In this document: one piece after another, positions 13,161 to 26,400 of the stretch
Layout of the letters: the number at the start of each line of letters is the position of its first letter
How positions within the stretch are numbered: the stretch's first letter is position 1
Source of the DNA: Amaranthus tricolor
Lineage: Eukaryota > Streptophyta > Magnoliopsida > Caryophyllales > Amaranthaceae
NCBI RefSeq assembly: GCF_026212465.1
Contig: NC_080051.1
Location: 25,001 to 89,000 of the forward strand
DNA: 64,000 nucleotides
Direction: 5' to 3'
Made by a program: the position numbers and the translations under genes
Notes under the pieces: generated by a model
What the model saw: only the letters and a program-made list of their open reading frames with translations
Database searches by the model: none
Told to the model about the DNA's origin: nothing

Positions 13161-15674
13161 ATCAATGAAGAATGAACAAGGATCAATGATCAAAGAAGAA
13201 TGAACGATGAAGAATGAACAAGGTTCAATGATCAATGAAGAATGAATGATGAAGAATGAACAAGGATTAATGGTCAATGACGAATGAACGATGAAGAATG
13301 AACAAGGATCAATGATCAATGAAGAATGAACGATGAAGAATGAACAAGGATTAATGGTCAATGATGAATGAACGATGAAGAATGAACAAGGATCAATGAT
13401 CAATGAAGAATGAACGATGAAGAATGAACAAGGATCAATGATAAATGAAAAATGAACGATGAAGAATGAATAAGGATCAATGATCAATGACGAATGAACG
13501 ATGAAGAATGAACAAGGATTAATGGTCAATGAAGAATGAACGATGAAGAATGAACAAGGAGTAATGGTCAATGACGAATGAACGATGAAGAATGAACAAG
13601 GATCAATGATCAATGACGAATGAACGATGAAGAATGAACAAGGATCAACGATCAATGAAGAATGAACAAGGATCAATGATCAATGACGAATGAACGATGA
13701 AGAATGAACAAGGATCAATGATCAATGAAGAATGAACAAGGATCAATGATCAAAGAAGAATGAACGATGAAGAATGAACAAGGATCAATGGTCAATGAAG
13801 AATGAACGATGAAGAATGAACAAGGATCAATGATCAAAGAAGAATGAACGATGAAGAATGAACAAGGATCAATGATCAATGAAGAATGAACGATGAAGAA
13901 TGAACAAGGAGTAATGGTCAATGACGAATGAACGATGAAGAATGAACAAGGATCAATGGTCAATGAAGAATGAACGATGAAGAATGAACAAGGATCAATG
14001 ATCAATGAAGAATGAACGATGAAGAATGAACAAGGATCAATGATCAATGAAGAATGAACGATGAAGAATGAACAAGGAGTAATGGTCAATGACGAATGAA
14101 CGATGAAGAATGAACAAGGATCAATGGTCAATGAAGAATGAACGATGAAGAATGAACAAGGATCAATGATCAAAGAAGAATGAACGATGAAGAATGAACA
14201 AGGATCAATGATCAATGAACAATGAACGATGAAGAATGAACAAGGAGTAATGGTCAATGACGAATGAACGATGAAGAATGAACAAGGATCAATGATCAAT
14301 GACGAATGAACGATGAAGAATGAACAAGGATCAATGATCAATGAAGAATGAACGATGAAGAATGAACAAGGATCAATGATCAATGACGAATGAACGATGA
14401 AGAATGAACAAGTATCAATGATCAATGAAGAATGAACAAGGATCAATGATCAAAGAAGAATGAACGATGAAGAATGAACAAGGTTCAATGATCAATGAAG
14501 AATGAATGATGAAGAATGAACAAGGATTAATGGTCAATGACGAATGAACGATGAAGAATGAACAAGGATCAATGATCAATGAAGAATGAACGATGAAGAA
14601 TGAACAAGGATTAATGGTCAATGATGAATGAACGATGAAGAATGAACAAGGATCAATGATCAATGAAGAATGAACGATGAAGAATGAACAAGGATCAATG
14701 ATAAATGAAAAATGAACGATGAAGAATGAATAAGGATCAATGATCAATGACGAATGAACGATGAAGAATGAACAAGGATTAATGGTCAATGAAGAATGAA
14801 CGATGAAGAATGAACAAGGAGTAATGGTCAATGACGAATGAACGATGAAGAATGAACAAGGATCAATGATCAATGACGAATGAACGATGAAGAATGAACA
14901 AGGATCAACGATCAATGAAGAATGAACAAGGATCAATGATCAATGACGAATGAACGATGAAGAATGAACAAGGATCAATGATCAATGAAGAATGAACAAG
15001 GATCAATGATCAAAGAAGAATGAACGATGAAGAATGAACAAGGATCAATGGTCAATGAAGAATGAACGATGAAGAATGAACAAGGATCAATGATCAAAGA
15101 AGAATGAACGATGAAGAATGAACAAGGATCAATGATCAATGAAGAATGAACGATGAAGAATGAACAAGGAGTAATGGTCAATGACGAATGAACGATGAAG
15201 AATGAACAAGGATCAATGGTCAATGAAGAATGAACGATGAAGAATGAACAAGGATCAATGATCAATGAAGAATGAACGATGAAGAATGAACAAGGATCAA
15301 TGATCAATGAAGAATGAACGATGAAGAATGAACAAGGAGTAATGGTCAATGACGAATGAACGATGAAGAATGAACAAGGATCAATGGTCAATGAAGAATG
15401 AACGATGAAGAATGAACAAGGATCAATGATCAAAGAAGAATGAACGATGAAGAATGAACAAGGATCAATGATCAATGAACAATGAACGATGAAGAATGAA
15501 CAAGGAGTAATGGTCAATGACGAATGAACGATGAAGAATGAACAAGGATCAATGATCAATGACGAATGAACGATGAAGAATGAACAAGGATCAATGATCA
15601 ATGAAGAATGAACGATGAAGAATGAACAAGGATCAATGATCAATGACGAATGAACGATGAAGAATGAACAAGGA
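13155..15674 (+). repeat. 1260-bp higher-order repeat, 2 copies
   Basis: Copies at 13155-14414 and 14415-15674, equal to three 28-bp units plus 28 full monomers. They are nearly identical; one visible difference is AAGTATCAATG at about 14411 against AAGGATCAATG in copy 2. Rare variants such as the GAACAATGAACG unit at about 14218 and 15478 are matched. Confidence 0.83.
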
Positions 15675-18600
15675 TCAATGATCAATGAAGAATGAACAAG
15701 GATCAATGATCAAAGAAGAATGAACGATGAAGAATGAACAAGGTTCAATGATCAATGAAGAATGAATGATGAAGAATGAACAAGGATTAATGGTCAATGA
15801 CGAATGAACGATGAAGAATGAACAAGGATCAATGATCAATGAAGAATGAACGATGAAGAATGAACAAGGATTAATGGTCAATGATGAATGAACGATGAAG
15901 AATGAACAAGGATCAATGATCAATGAAGAATGAACGATGAAGAATGAACAAGGATCAATGATAAATGAAAAATGAACGATGAAGAATGAATAAGGATCAA
16001 TGATCAATGACGAATGAACGATGAAGAATGAACAAGGATCAATGATCAATGAAGAATGAACGATGAAGAATGAACAAGGAGTAATGGTCAATGACGAATG
16101 AACGATGAAGAATGAACAAGGATCAATGATTAATGACGAATGAACGATGAAGAATGAACAAGGATCAATGATCAATGAAGAATGAACGATGAAGAATGAA
16201 CAAGGATCAATGATCAATGACGAATGAACGATGAAGAATGAACAAGGATCAATGATCAATGAAGAATGAACAAGGATCAATGATCAAAGAAGAATGAACG
16301 ATGAAGAATGAACAAGGATCAATGATCAATGACGAATGAACGATGAAGAATGAACAAGGATCAATGATCAAAGAAGAATGAACGATGAAGAATGAACAAG
16401 GATCAATGATCAATGAAGAATGAACGATGAAGAATGAACAAGGAGTAATGGTCAATGACGAATGAACGATGAAGAATGAACAAGGATCAATGATCAATGA
16501 CGAATGAACGATGAAGAATGAACAAGGATCAACGATCAATGAAGAATGAACGATTAAGAATGAACAAGGATCAATGATCAATGACGAATGAACGATGAAG
16601 AATGAACAAGGATCAATGATCAATGAAGAATGAACAAGGATCAATGATCAAAGAAGAATGAACGATGAAGAATGAACAAGGATAAATGGTCAATGAAGAA
16701 TGAACGATGAAGAATGAACAAGGATCAATGATCAAAGAAGAATGAACGATGAAGAATGAACAAGGATCAATGATCAATGAAGAATGAACGATGAAGAATG
16801 AACAAGGAGTAATGGTCAATGACGAATGAACGATGAAGAATGAACAAGGATCAATGATCAATGAAGAATGAACGATGAAGAATGAACAAGGAGTAATGGT
16901 CAATGACGAATGAACGATGAAGAATGAACAAGGATCAATGATCAATGACGAATGAACGATGAAGAATGAACAAGGATCAATGATCAATGAAGAATGAACG
17001 ATGAAGAATGAACAAGGATCAATGATCAATGACGAATGAACGATGAAGAATGAACAAGGATCAATGATCAATGAAGAATGAACAAGGATCAATGATCAAA
17101 GAAGAATGAACGATGAAGAATGAACAAGGATCAATGATCAATGAAGAATGAACGATGAAGAATGAACAAGGAGTAATGGTCAATGACGAATGAACGATGA
17201 AGAATGAACAAGGATCAATGATCAATGACGAATGAACGATGAAGAATGAACAAGGATCAATGATCAATGAAGAATGAACGATGAAGAATGAACAAGGATC
17301 AATGATCAATGACGAATGAACGATGAAGAATGAACAAGGATCAATGATCAATGAAGAATGAACAAGGATCAATGATCAAAGAAGAATGAACGATGAAGAA
17401 TGAACAAGGTTCAATGATCAATGAAGAATGAAGGATGAAGAATGAACAAGGATTAATGGTCAATGACGAATGAACGATGAAGAATGAACAAGGATCAATG
17501 ATCAATGAAGAATGAACGATGAAGAATGAACAAGGATTAATGGTCAATGACGAATGAACGATGAAGAATGAACAAGGATCAATGATCAATGAAGAATGAA
17601 CGATGAAGAATGAACAAGGATCAATGATCAATGAAAAATGAACGATGAAGAATGAATAAGGATCAATGATCAATGACGAATGAACGATGAAGAATGAACA
17701 AGGATCAATGATCAATGAAGAATGAACGATGAAGAATGAACAAGGAGTAATGGTCAATGACGAATGAACGATGAAGAATGAACAAGGATCAATGATCAAT
17801 GACGAATGAACGATGAAGAATGAACAAGGATCAATGGTCAATGAAGAATGAACGATGAAGAATGAACAAGGATCAATGATCAAAGAAGAATGAACGATGA
17901 AGAATGAACAAGGATCAATGATCAATGACGAATGAACAATGAAGAATGAACAAGGATCAATGATCAATGAAGAATGAACAAGGATCAATGATCAAAGAAG
18001 AATGAACGATGAAGAATGAACAAGGATCAATGGTCAATGAAGAATGAACGATGAAGAATGAACAAGGATCAATCATCAAAGAAGAATGAACGATGAAGAA
18101 TGAACAAGGATCAATGATCAATGAAGAATGAACGATGAAGAATGAACAAGGAGTAATGGTCAATGACGAATGAATGATGAAGAATGAACAAGGATCAATG
18201 ATCAATGACGAATGAACGATGAAGAATGAACAAGGATCAATGATCAATGAAGAATGAACGATGAAGAATGAACAAGGATCAATGATCAATGACGAATGAA
18301 CGATGAAGAATGAACAAGGATCAATGATCAATGAAGAATGAACAAGGATCAATGATCAAAGAAGAATGAACGATGAAGAATGAACAAGGTTCAATGATCA
18401 ATGAAGAATGAACGATGAAGAATGAACTAGGATTAATGGTCAATGACGAATGAACGATGAAGAATGAACAAGGATCAATGATCAATGAAGAATGAACGAT
18501 GAAGAATGAACAAGGATTAATGGTCAATGACGAATGAACGATGAAGAATGAACAAGGGTCAATGATCAATGAAGAATGAACGATGAAGAATGAACAAGGA

Positions 18601-19835
18601 GTAATGGTCAATGACGAATGAACGATGAAGAATGAACAAGGATCAATGATCAATGACGAATGAACGATGAAGAATGAACAAGGATCAATGATCAATGAAG
18701 AATGAACGATGAAGAATGAACAAGGATCAATGATCAATGAAGAATGAACGATGAAGAATGAACAAGGAACAATGTTCAATGAAGAATGATCGATGAAGAA
18801 TGAACAAGGATTAATGGTCAATGAAGAATGAACGATGAAGAATGAACAAGGATCAATGGTCAATGAAGAATGAACGATGAAGAATGAACAAGGATCAATG
18901 ATCAATGAAGAATGAACGATGAAGAATGAACAAGGATCAATGATCAATGAAGAATGAACGATGAAGAATGAACAAGGAGTAATGGTCAATGACGAATGAA
19001 CGATGAAGAATGAACAAGGATCAATGATCAATGACGAATGAACGATGAAGAATGAACAAGGATCAACGATCAATGAAGAATGAACAAGGATCAATGATCA
19101 ATGACGAATGAACGATGAAGAATGAACAAGGATCAATGATCAATGAAGAATGAACAAGGATCAATGATCAAAGAAGAATGAACGATGAAGAATGAACAAG
19201 GATCAATGGTCAATGAAGAATGAACGATGAAGAATGAACAAGGATCAATGATCAAAGAAGAATGAACGATGAAGAATGAACAAGGATCAATGATCAATGA
19301 AGAATGAACGATGAAGAATGAACAAGGAGTAATGGTCAATGACGAATGAACGATGAAGAATGAACAAGGATCAATGGTCAATGAAGAATGAACGATGAAG
19401 AATGAACAAGGATCAATGATCAATGAAGAATGAACGATGAAGAATGAACAAGGATCAATGATCAATGAAGAATGAACGATGAAGAATGAACAAGGAGTAA
19501 TGGTCAATGACGAATGAACGATGAAGAATGAACAAGGATCAATGGTCAATGAAGAATGAACGATGAAGAATGAACAAGGATCAATGATCAAAGAAGAATG
19601 AACGATGAAGAATGAACAAGGATCAATGATCAATGAAGAATGAACGATGAAGAATGAACAAGGAGTAATGGTCAATGACGAATGAACGATGAAGAATGAA
19701 CAAGGATCAATGATCAATGACGAATGAACGATGAAGAATGAACAAGGATCAATGATCAATGAAGAATGAACGATGAAGAATGAACAAGGATCAATGATCA
19801 ATGACGAATGAACGATGAAGAATGAACAAGGATCA

Positions 19836-19850
19836 ATGATCAATGATCAA
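19836..19850 (+). repeat. Private 7-bp duplication inside a monomer
   Basis: The GATCAAT heptamer is present three times here instead of twice, adding 7 bp. The paralogous position 19,139 bp away (about 38979) lacks it, so it arose after that duplication or was lost from the other copy. Confidence 0.65.
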
Positions 19851-20917
19851 TGAAGAATGAACAAGGATCAATGATCAAAGAAGAATGAACGATGAAGAAT
19901 GAACAAGGTTCAATGATCAATGAAGAATGAATGATGAAGAATGAACAAGGATTAATGGTCAATGACAAATGAACGATGAAGAATGAACAAGGATCAATGA
20001 TCAATGAAGAATGAACGATGAAGAATGAACAAGGATTAATGGTCAATGACGAATGAACGATGAAGAATGAACAAGGATCAATGATCAATGAAGAATGAAC
20101 GATGAAGAATGAACAAGGATCAATGATAAATGAAAAATGAACGATGAAGAATGAATAAGGATCAATGATCAATGACGAATGAACGATGAAGAATGAACAA
20201 GGATCAATGATCAATGAAGAATGAACGATGAAGAATGAACAAGGAGTAATGGTCAATGACGAATGAACGATGAAGAATGAACAAGGATCAATGATCAATG
20301 ACGAATGAACGATGAAGAATGAATAAGGATCAATGATCAATGACGAATGAACGATGAAGAATGAACAAGGATCAATGATCAATGAAGAATGAACGATGAA
20401 GAATGAACAAGGATTAATGGTCAATGACGAATGAACGATGAAGAATGAACAAGGATCAATGATCAATGAAGAATGAACGATGAAGAATGAACAAGGATCA
20501 ATGATAAATGAAAAATGAACGATGAAGAATGAATAAGGATCAATGATCAATGACGAATGAACGATGAAGAATGAACAAGGATCAATGATCAATGAAGAAT
20601 GAACGATGAAGAATGAACAAGGAGTAATGGTCAATGACGAATGAACGATGAAGAATGAACAAGGATCAATGATCAATGACGAATGAACGATGAAGAATGA
20701 ACAAGGATCAATGATCAATGAAGAATGAACGATGAAGAATGAACAAGGATCAATGATCAATGAAGAATGAACGATGAAGAATGAACAAGGAACAATGATC
20801 AATGAAGAATGATCGATGAAGAATGAACAAGGATTAATGGTCAATGAAGAATGAACGATGAAGAATGAACAAGGATCAATGGTCAATGAAGAATGAACGA
20901 TGAAGAATGAACAAGGA

Positions 20918-23900
20918 TCAATGATCAATGAAGAATGAACAAGGATCAATGATCAAAGAAGAATGAACGATGAAGAATGAACAAGGATCAATGATCAATG
21001 AAGAATGAACGATGAAGAATGAACAAGGAGTAATGGTCAATGACGAATGAACGATGAAGAATGAACAAGGATCAATGATCAATGACGAATGAACAATGAA
21101 GAATGAACAAGGATCAACGATCAATGAAGAATGAACGATGAAGAATGAACAAGGATCAATGATCAATGACGAATGAACGATGAAGAATGAACAAGGATCA
21201 ATGATCAATGAAGAATGAACAAGGATCAATGATCAAAGAAGAATGAACGATGAAGAATGAACAAGGATCAATGGTCAATGAAGAATGAACGATGAAGAAT
21301 GAACAAAGATCAATGATCAAAGAAGAATGAACGATGAAGAATGAACAAGGATCAATGATCAATGAAGAATGAACGATGAAGAATGAACAAGGAGTAATGG
21401 TCAATGACGAATGAACGATGAAGAATGAACAAGGATCAATGATCAATGACGAATGAACGATGAAGAATGAACAAGGATCAATGATCAATGAAGAATGAAC
21501 GATGAAGAATGAACAAGGATCAATGATCAATGACGAATGAACGATGAAGAATGAACAAGGATCAATGATCAATGAAGAATGAACAAGGATCAATGATCAA
21601 AGAAGAATGAACGATGAAGAATGAACAAGGTTCAATGATCAAGGAAGAATGAACGATGAAGAATGAACAAGGATTAATGGTCAATGACGAATGAACGATG
21701 AAGAATGAACAAGGATCAATGATCAATGAAGAATGAACGATGAAGAATGAACAAGGATTAATGGTCAATGACGAATGAACGATGAAGAATGAACAAGGAT
21801 CAATGATCAATGAAGAATGAACGATGAAGAATGAACAAGGATCAATGATAAATGAAAAATGAACGATGAAGAATGAATAAGGATCAATGATCAATGACGA
21901 ATGAACGATGAAGAATGAACAAGGATCAATGATCAATGAAGAATGAACGATGAAGAATGAACAAGGAGTAATGGTCAATGACGAATGAACGATGAAGAAT
22001 GAACAAGGATCAATGATCAATGACGAATGAACGATGAAGAATGAACAAGGATCAATGATCAATGAAGAATGAACGATGAAGAATGAACAAGGATCAATGA
22101 TCAATGAAGAATGAACGATGAAGAATGAACAAGGAACAATGATCAATGAAGAATGATCGATGAAGAATGAACAAGGATTAATGGTCAATGAAGAATGAAC
22201 GATGAAGAATGAACAAGGATCAATGGTCAATGAAGAATGAACGATGAAGAATGAACAAGGATCAATGATCAATGAAGAATGAACAAGGATCAATGATCAA
22301 AGAAGAATGAACGATGAAGAATGAACAAGGATCAATGATCAATGAAGAATGAACGATGAAGAATGAACAAGGAGTAATGGTCAATGACGAATGAACGATG
22401 AAGAATGAACAAGGATCAATGATCAATGACGAATGAACAATGAAGAATGAACAAGGATCAACGATCAATGAAGAATGAACGATGAAGAATGAACAAGGAT
22501 CAATGATCAATGACGAATGAACGATGAAGAATGAACAAGGATCAATGATCAATGAAGAATGAACAAGGATCAATGATCAAAGAAGAATGAACGATGAAGA
22601 ATGAACAAGGATCAATGGTCAATGAAGAATGAACGATGAAGAATGAACAAGGATCAATGATCAAAGAAGAATGAACGATGAAGAATGAACAAGGATCAAT
22701 GATCAATGAAGAATGAACGATGAAGAATGAACAAGGAGTAATGGTCAATGACGAATGAACGATGAAGAATGAACAAGGATCAATGATCAATGACGAATGA
22801 ACGATGAAGAATGAACAAGGATCAATGATCAATGAAGAATGAACGATGAAGAATGAACAAGGATCAATGATCAATGACGAATGAACGATGAAGAATGAAC
22901 AAGGATCAATGATCAATGAAGAATGAACAAGGATCAATGATCAAAGAAGAATGAACGATGAAGAATGAACAAGGTTCAATGATCAATGAAGAATGAATGA
23001 TGAAGAATGAACAAGGATTAATGGTCAATGACGAATGAACGATGAAGAATGAACAAGGATCAATGATCAATGAAGAATGAACGATGAAGAATGAACAAGG
23101 ATTAATGGTCAATGACGAATGAACGATGAAGAATGAACAAGGATCAATGATCAATGAAGAATGAACGATGAAGAATGAACAAGGATCAATGATAAATGAA
23201 AAATGAACGATGAAGAATGAATAAGGATCAATGATCAATGACGAATGAACGATGAAGAATGAACAAGGATCAATGATCAATGAAGAATGAACGATGAAGA
23301 ATGAACAAGGAGTAATGGTCAATGACGAATGAACGATGAAGAATGAACAAGGATCAATGATCAATGACGAATGAACGATGAAGAATGAACAAGGATCAAT
23401 GATCAATGAAGAATGAACGATGAAGAATGAACAAGGATCAATGATCAATGAAGAATGAACGATGAAGAATGAACAAGGAACAATGATCAATGAAGAATGA
23501 TCGATGAAGAATGAACAAGGATTAATGGTCAATGAAGAATGAACGATGAAGAATGAACAAGGATCAATGGTCAATGAAGAATGAACGATGAAGAATGAAC
23601 AAGGATCAATGATCAATGAAGAATGAACAAGGATCAATGATCAAAGAAGAATGAACGATGAAGAATGAACAAGGATCAATGATCAATGAAGAATGAACGA
23701 TGAAGAATGAACAAGGAGTAATGGTCAATGACGAATGAACGATGAAGAATGAACAAGGATCAATGATCAATGACGAATGAACAATGAAGAATGAACAAGG
23801 ATCAACGATCAATGAAGAATGAACGATGAAGAATGAACAAGGATCAATGATCAATGACGAATGAACGATGAAGAATGAACAAGGATCAATGATCAATGAA

Positions 23901-24733
23901 GAATGAACAAGGATCAATGATCAAAGAAGAATGAACGATGAAGAATGAACAAGGATCAATGGTCAATGAAGAATGAACGATGAAGAATGAACAAGGATCA
24001 ATGATCAAAGAAGAATGAACGATGAAGAATGAACAAGGATCAATGATCAATGAAGAATGAACGATGAAGAATGAACAAGGAGGAATGGTCAATGACGAAT
24101 GAACGATGAAGAATGAACAAGGATCAATGATCAATGACGAATGAACGATGAAGAATGAACAAGGATCAATGATCAATGAAGAATGAACGATGAAGAATGA
24201 ACAAGGATCAATGATCAATGACGAATGAACGATGAAGAATGAACAAGGATCAATGATCAATGAAGAATGAACAAGGATCAATGATCAAAGAAGAATGAAC
24301 GATGAAGAATGAACAAGGTTCAATGATCAATGAAGAATGAATGATGAAGAATGAACAAGGATTAATGGTCAATGACGAATGAACGATGAAGAATGAACAA
24401 GGATCAATGATCAATGAAGAATGAACGATGAAGAATGAACAAGGATTAATGGTCAATGACGAATGAACGATGAAGAATGAACAAGGATCAATGATCAATG
24501 AAGAATGAACGATGAAGAATGAACAAGGATCAATGATAAATGAAAAATGAACGATGAAGAATGAATAAGGATCAATGATCAATGACGAATGAACGATGAA
24601 GAATGAACAAGGATCAATGATCAATGAAGAATGAACGATGAAGAATGAACAAGGAGTAATGGTCAATGACGAATGAACGATGAAGAATGAACAAGGATCA
24701 ATGATCAATGACGAATGAACGATGAAGAATGAA
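20918..24733 (+). repeat. 1344-bp higher-order repeat, about 2.8 copies
   Basis: Copies begin at 20918, 22262 and 23606; the third loses register at about 24734, where GAATAAGG replaces GAACAAGG. One period equals three 28-bp units plus 30 full monomers. Each copy contains one GATAAATGAAAAATG unit followed by GAATAAGG, one GGAACAATGATC unit with GAATGATCG, and one GAACAATGAAG unit in the same order. Small differences between copies include GGAGGAATGG at about 24080. Confidence 0.88.
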
Positions 24734-25224
24734 TAAGGATCAATGATCAATGACGAATGAACGATGAAGAATGAACAAGGATCAATGATCAATGAAGAAT
24801 GAACGATGAAGAATGAACAAGGAGTAATGGTCAATGACGAATGAACGATGAAGAATGAACAAGGATCAATGATCAATGACGAATGAACGATGAAGAATGA
24901 ACAAGGATCAATGATCAATGAAGAATGAACGATGAAGAATGAACAAGGATTAATGGTCAATGACGAATGAACGATGAAGAATGAACAAGGATCAATGATC
25001 AATGAAGAATGAACGATGAAGAATGAACAAGGATCAATGATAAATGAAAAATGAACGATGAAGAATGAATAAGGATCAATGATCAATGACGAATGAACGA
25101 TGAAGAATGAACAAGGATCAATGATCAATGAAGAATGAACGATGAAGAATGAACAAAGAGTAATGGTCAATGACGAATGAACGATGAAGAATGAACAAGG
25201 ATCAATGATCAATGACGAATGAAC

Positions 25225-25229
25225 GATGA
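25225..25229. repeat. Target-site duplication, left copy (GATGA)
   Basis: GATGA immediately before the element's first base matches GATGA at 31902-31906 immediately after its last base. The intact paralogous site at 44364-44368 carries a single GATGA, which confirms a 5-bp duplication, the usual size for Ty3/gypsy integrases. Confidence 0.92.
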
Positions 25230-26400
25230 TGATATAGATTGGTATGCCTCAAAACAAAACCAAGCTATAAGCACACGTAGTTTGCTGTTTTCGTTTAATG
25301 AATTTGTTTTTGTGATTTTTGTGGTTTTATAACAAGGGAAAAATGAAATGTATGTGTTGATTTTTCAAACTGAAAATGGCTTGCCAAAGGTTGCTTCGAT
25401 ACAGATACACCACGAAACAAATCTAAGGGCTCCTAAGAACACATTCAAACTTTAGCCAAAAGTATGAAAAGCATAGGAACTTCAAATTACTTAAACTAAT
25501 CCAAGTTAAAGTAAATTGCAAATAAGAACAAGGAAAATTGCTCAAAGGGTTGTGTTTGTATTATGCAAGCTGAATGCCTTCATTACATGAACTACAAGCC
25601 TATTTATACTAAAAGGAAATCAGCCCAACAAAAAATAAATAAAAAAAAAAAAAAAAAAATTAAATTAAAAAGCAAAAAAATCAGAATGTTGCTTGTTTCT
25701 TAACGGCTAGGAATCCACTTGCAAGTCCACTTGCAAGTTGCATCTTACAATCTTCTATGGAAATAATTAGGCTATTTTGTAGTGCATAGCTATATCTTAC
25801 AAAGTCTTCATAGGCTATTTTCTAGGCTGATTTGTTTTTTGTAGAAAAGATCTTCATGTAATAATGAACCAAAATCAGATTTCCCAACGGCTGAATTCTT
25901 GTATGATTTGCAAATATCTTCATATGTCCTTGGTTTATTTGCTGTCTCAAACAACTTGATTTTGCTAAATATATTTTTTTAATCTTCCACTTGCTGAACC
26001 TTCATATTTATATTCTTCATATTTCCTTGGTTTATTTGCTTGATATTTTCAGCTGCTTGCTTGCGTTTCAATCGCATAATATTCGACCCATGAGCAAAAT
26101 TAAATACTAAACTCAAATAAAAGAAAAGTACAACTCGACTAACTAAGCATGAGAAATGATTAAGCTTGATCCTAAACCTGGCTTAAATCATTTCGAAGAA
26201 AACAAAAGACCCAAATACTCGAAATAAAATAAACGACTTAAATAATAAAACGACCCAAAAAAAAAAAGAAGACTTAGTTTATGACTACGAAATTAAAGGA
26301 TTTCAGTTTTGGACCTTGAATTTTAGCGTCTTCCATTTGATGCATCATTATATTGATCTTGGCTAGCTCAGCAGAACTAGATGTAGGTGATCCTACATCA
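25230..26400 (-). repeat. 3' LTR (1171 bp)
   Basis: Identical by eye over its full length to 30731-31901 at an offset of 5501 bp, including a run of 19 A after AAATAAAT near 25640. On the coding strand it begins TGATGTAGG at 26400 and ends CTATATCA at 25230. Its first 127 bp hold the last 41 codons and stop of gag-pol (26400-26274). It contains a direct repeat (TCTTCATATGTCCTTGG near 25918 and TTCTTCATATTTCCTTGG near 26013) and a tandem CCACTTGCAAGT motif near 25717-25738. Its own TATA box is at 25601-25608. Confidence 0.96.
25601..25608 (-). promoter_or_regulatory. TATA box in the 3' LTR
   Basis: The minus strand reads AGTATAAATAGGC. This is the same element as the 5' LTR promoter. If active here, transcription would run leftward through R-U5 and into the satellite below 25230, making RNA of the pyrimidine-rich strand. 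Confidence 0.6.

Larger units (their letters stand above)
6652..25229 (+). repeat. 42-bp satellite array, right arm, first part
   Basis: About 18.6 kb of head-to-tail units with the purine-rich unit on the plus strand. A canonical monomer is 6882-6923, made of three 14-mers at 6882-6895, 6896-6909 and 6910-6923. A 28-bp unit lacking the third 14-mer is 7176-7203. The canonical monomer has 21 A, 10 G, 7 T and 4 C, so it is 33% GC and strongly strand-skewed. Many monomers carry GACGAAT instead of GAAGAAT, often in alternation. Other recurrent variants are GGAGTAATGGTC, GGATTAATGGTC, GATAAATGAAAAATG and GAATAAGG. The array is broken at 25230 by the retrotransposon. Confidence 0.97.

Noticed and set aside
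25621..25680. A-rich tract in the LTR as a poly(A) tail or SINE insertion
   Set aside because: The same tract is present in both LTRs, with no target duplication around it; it is part of the LTR.
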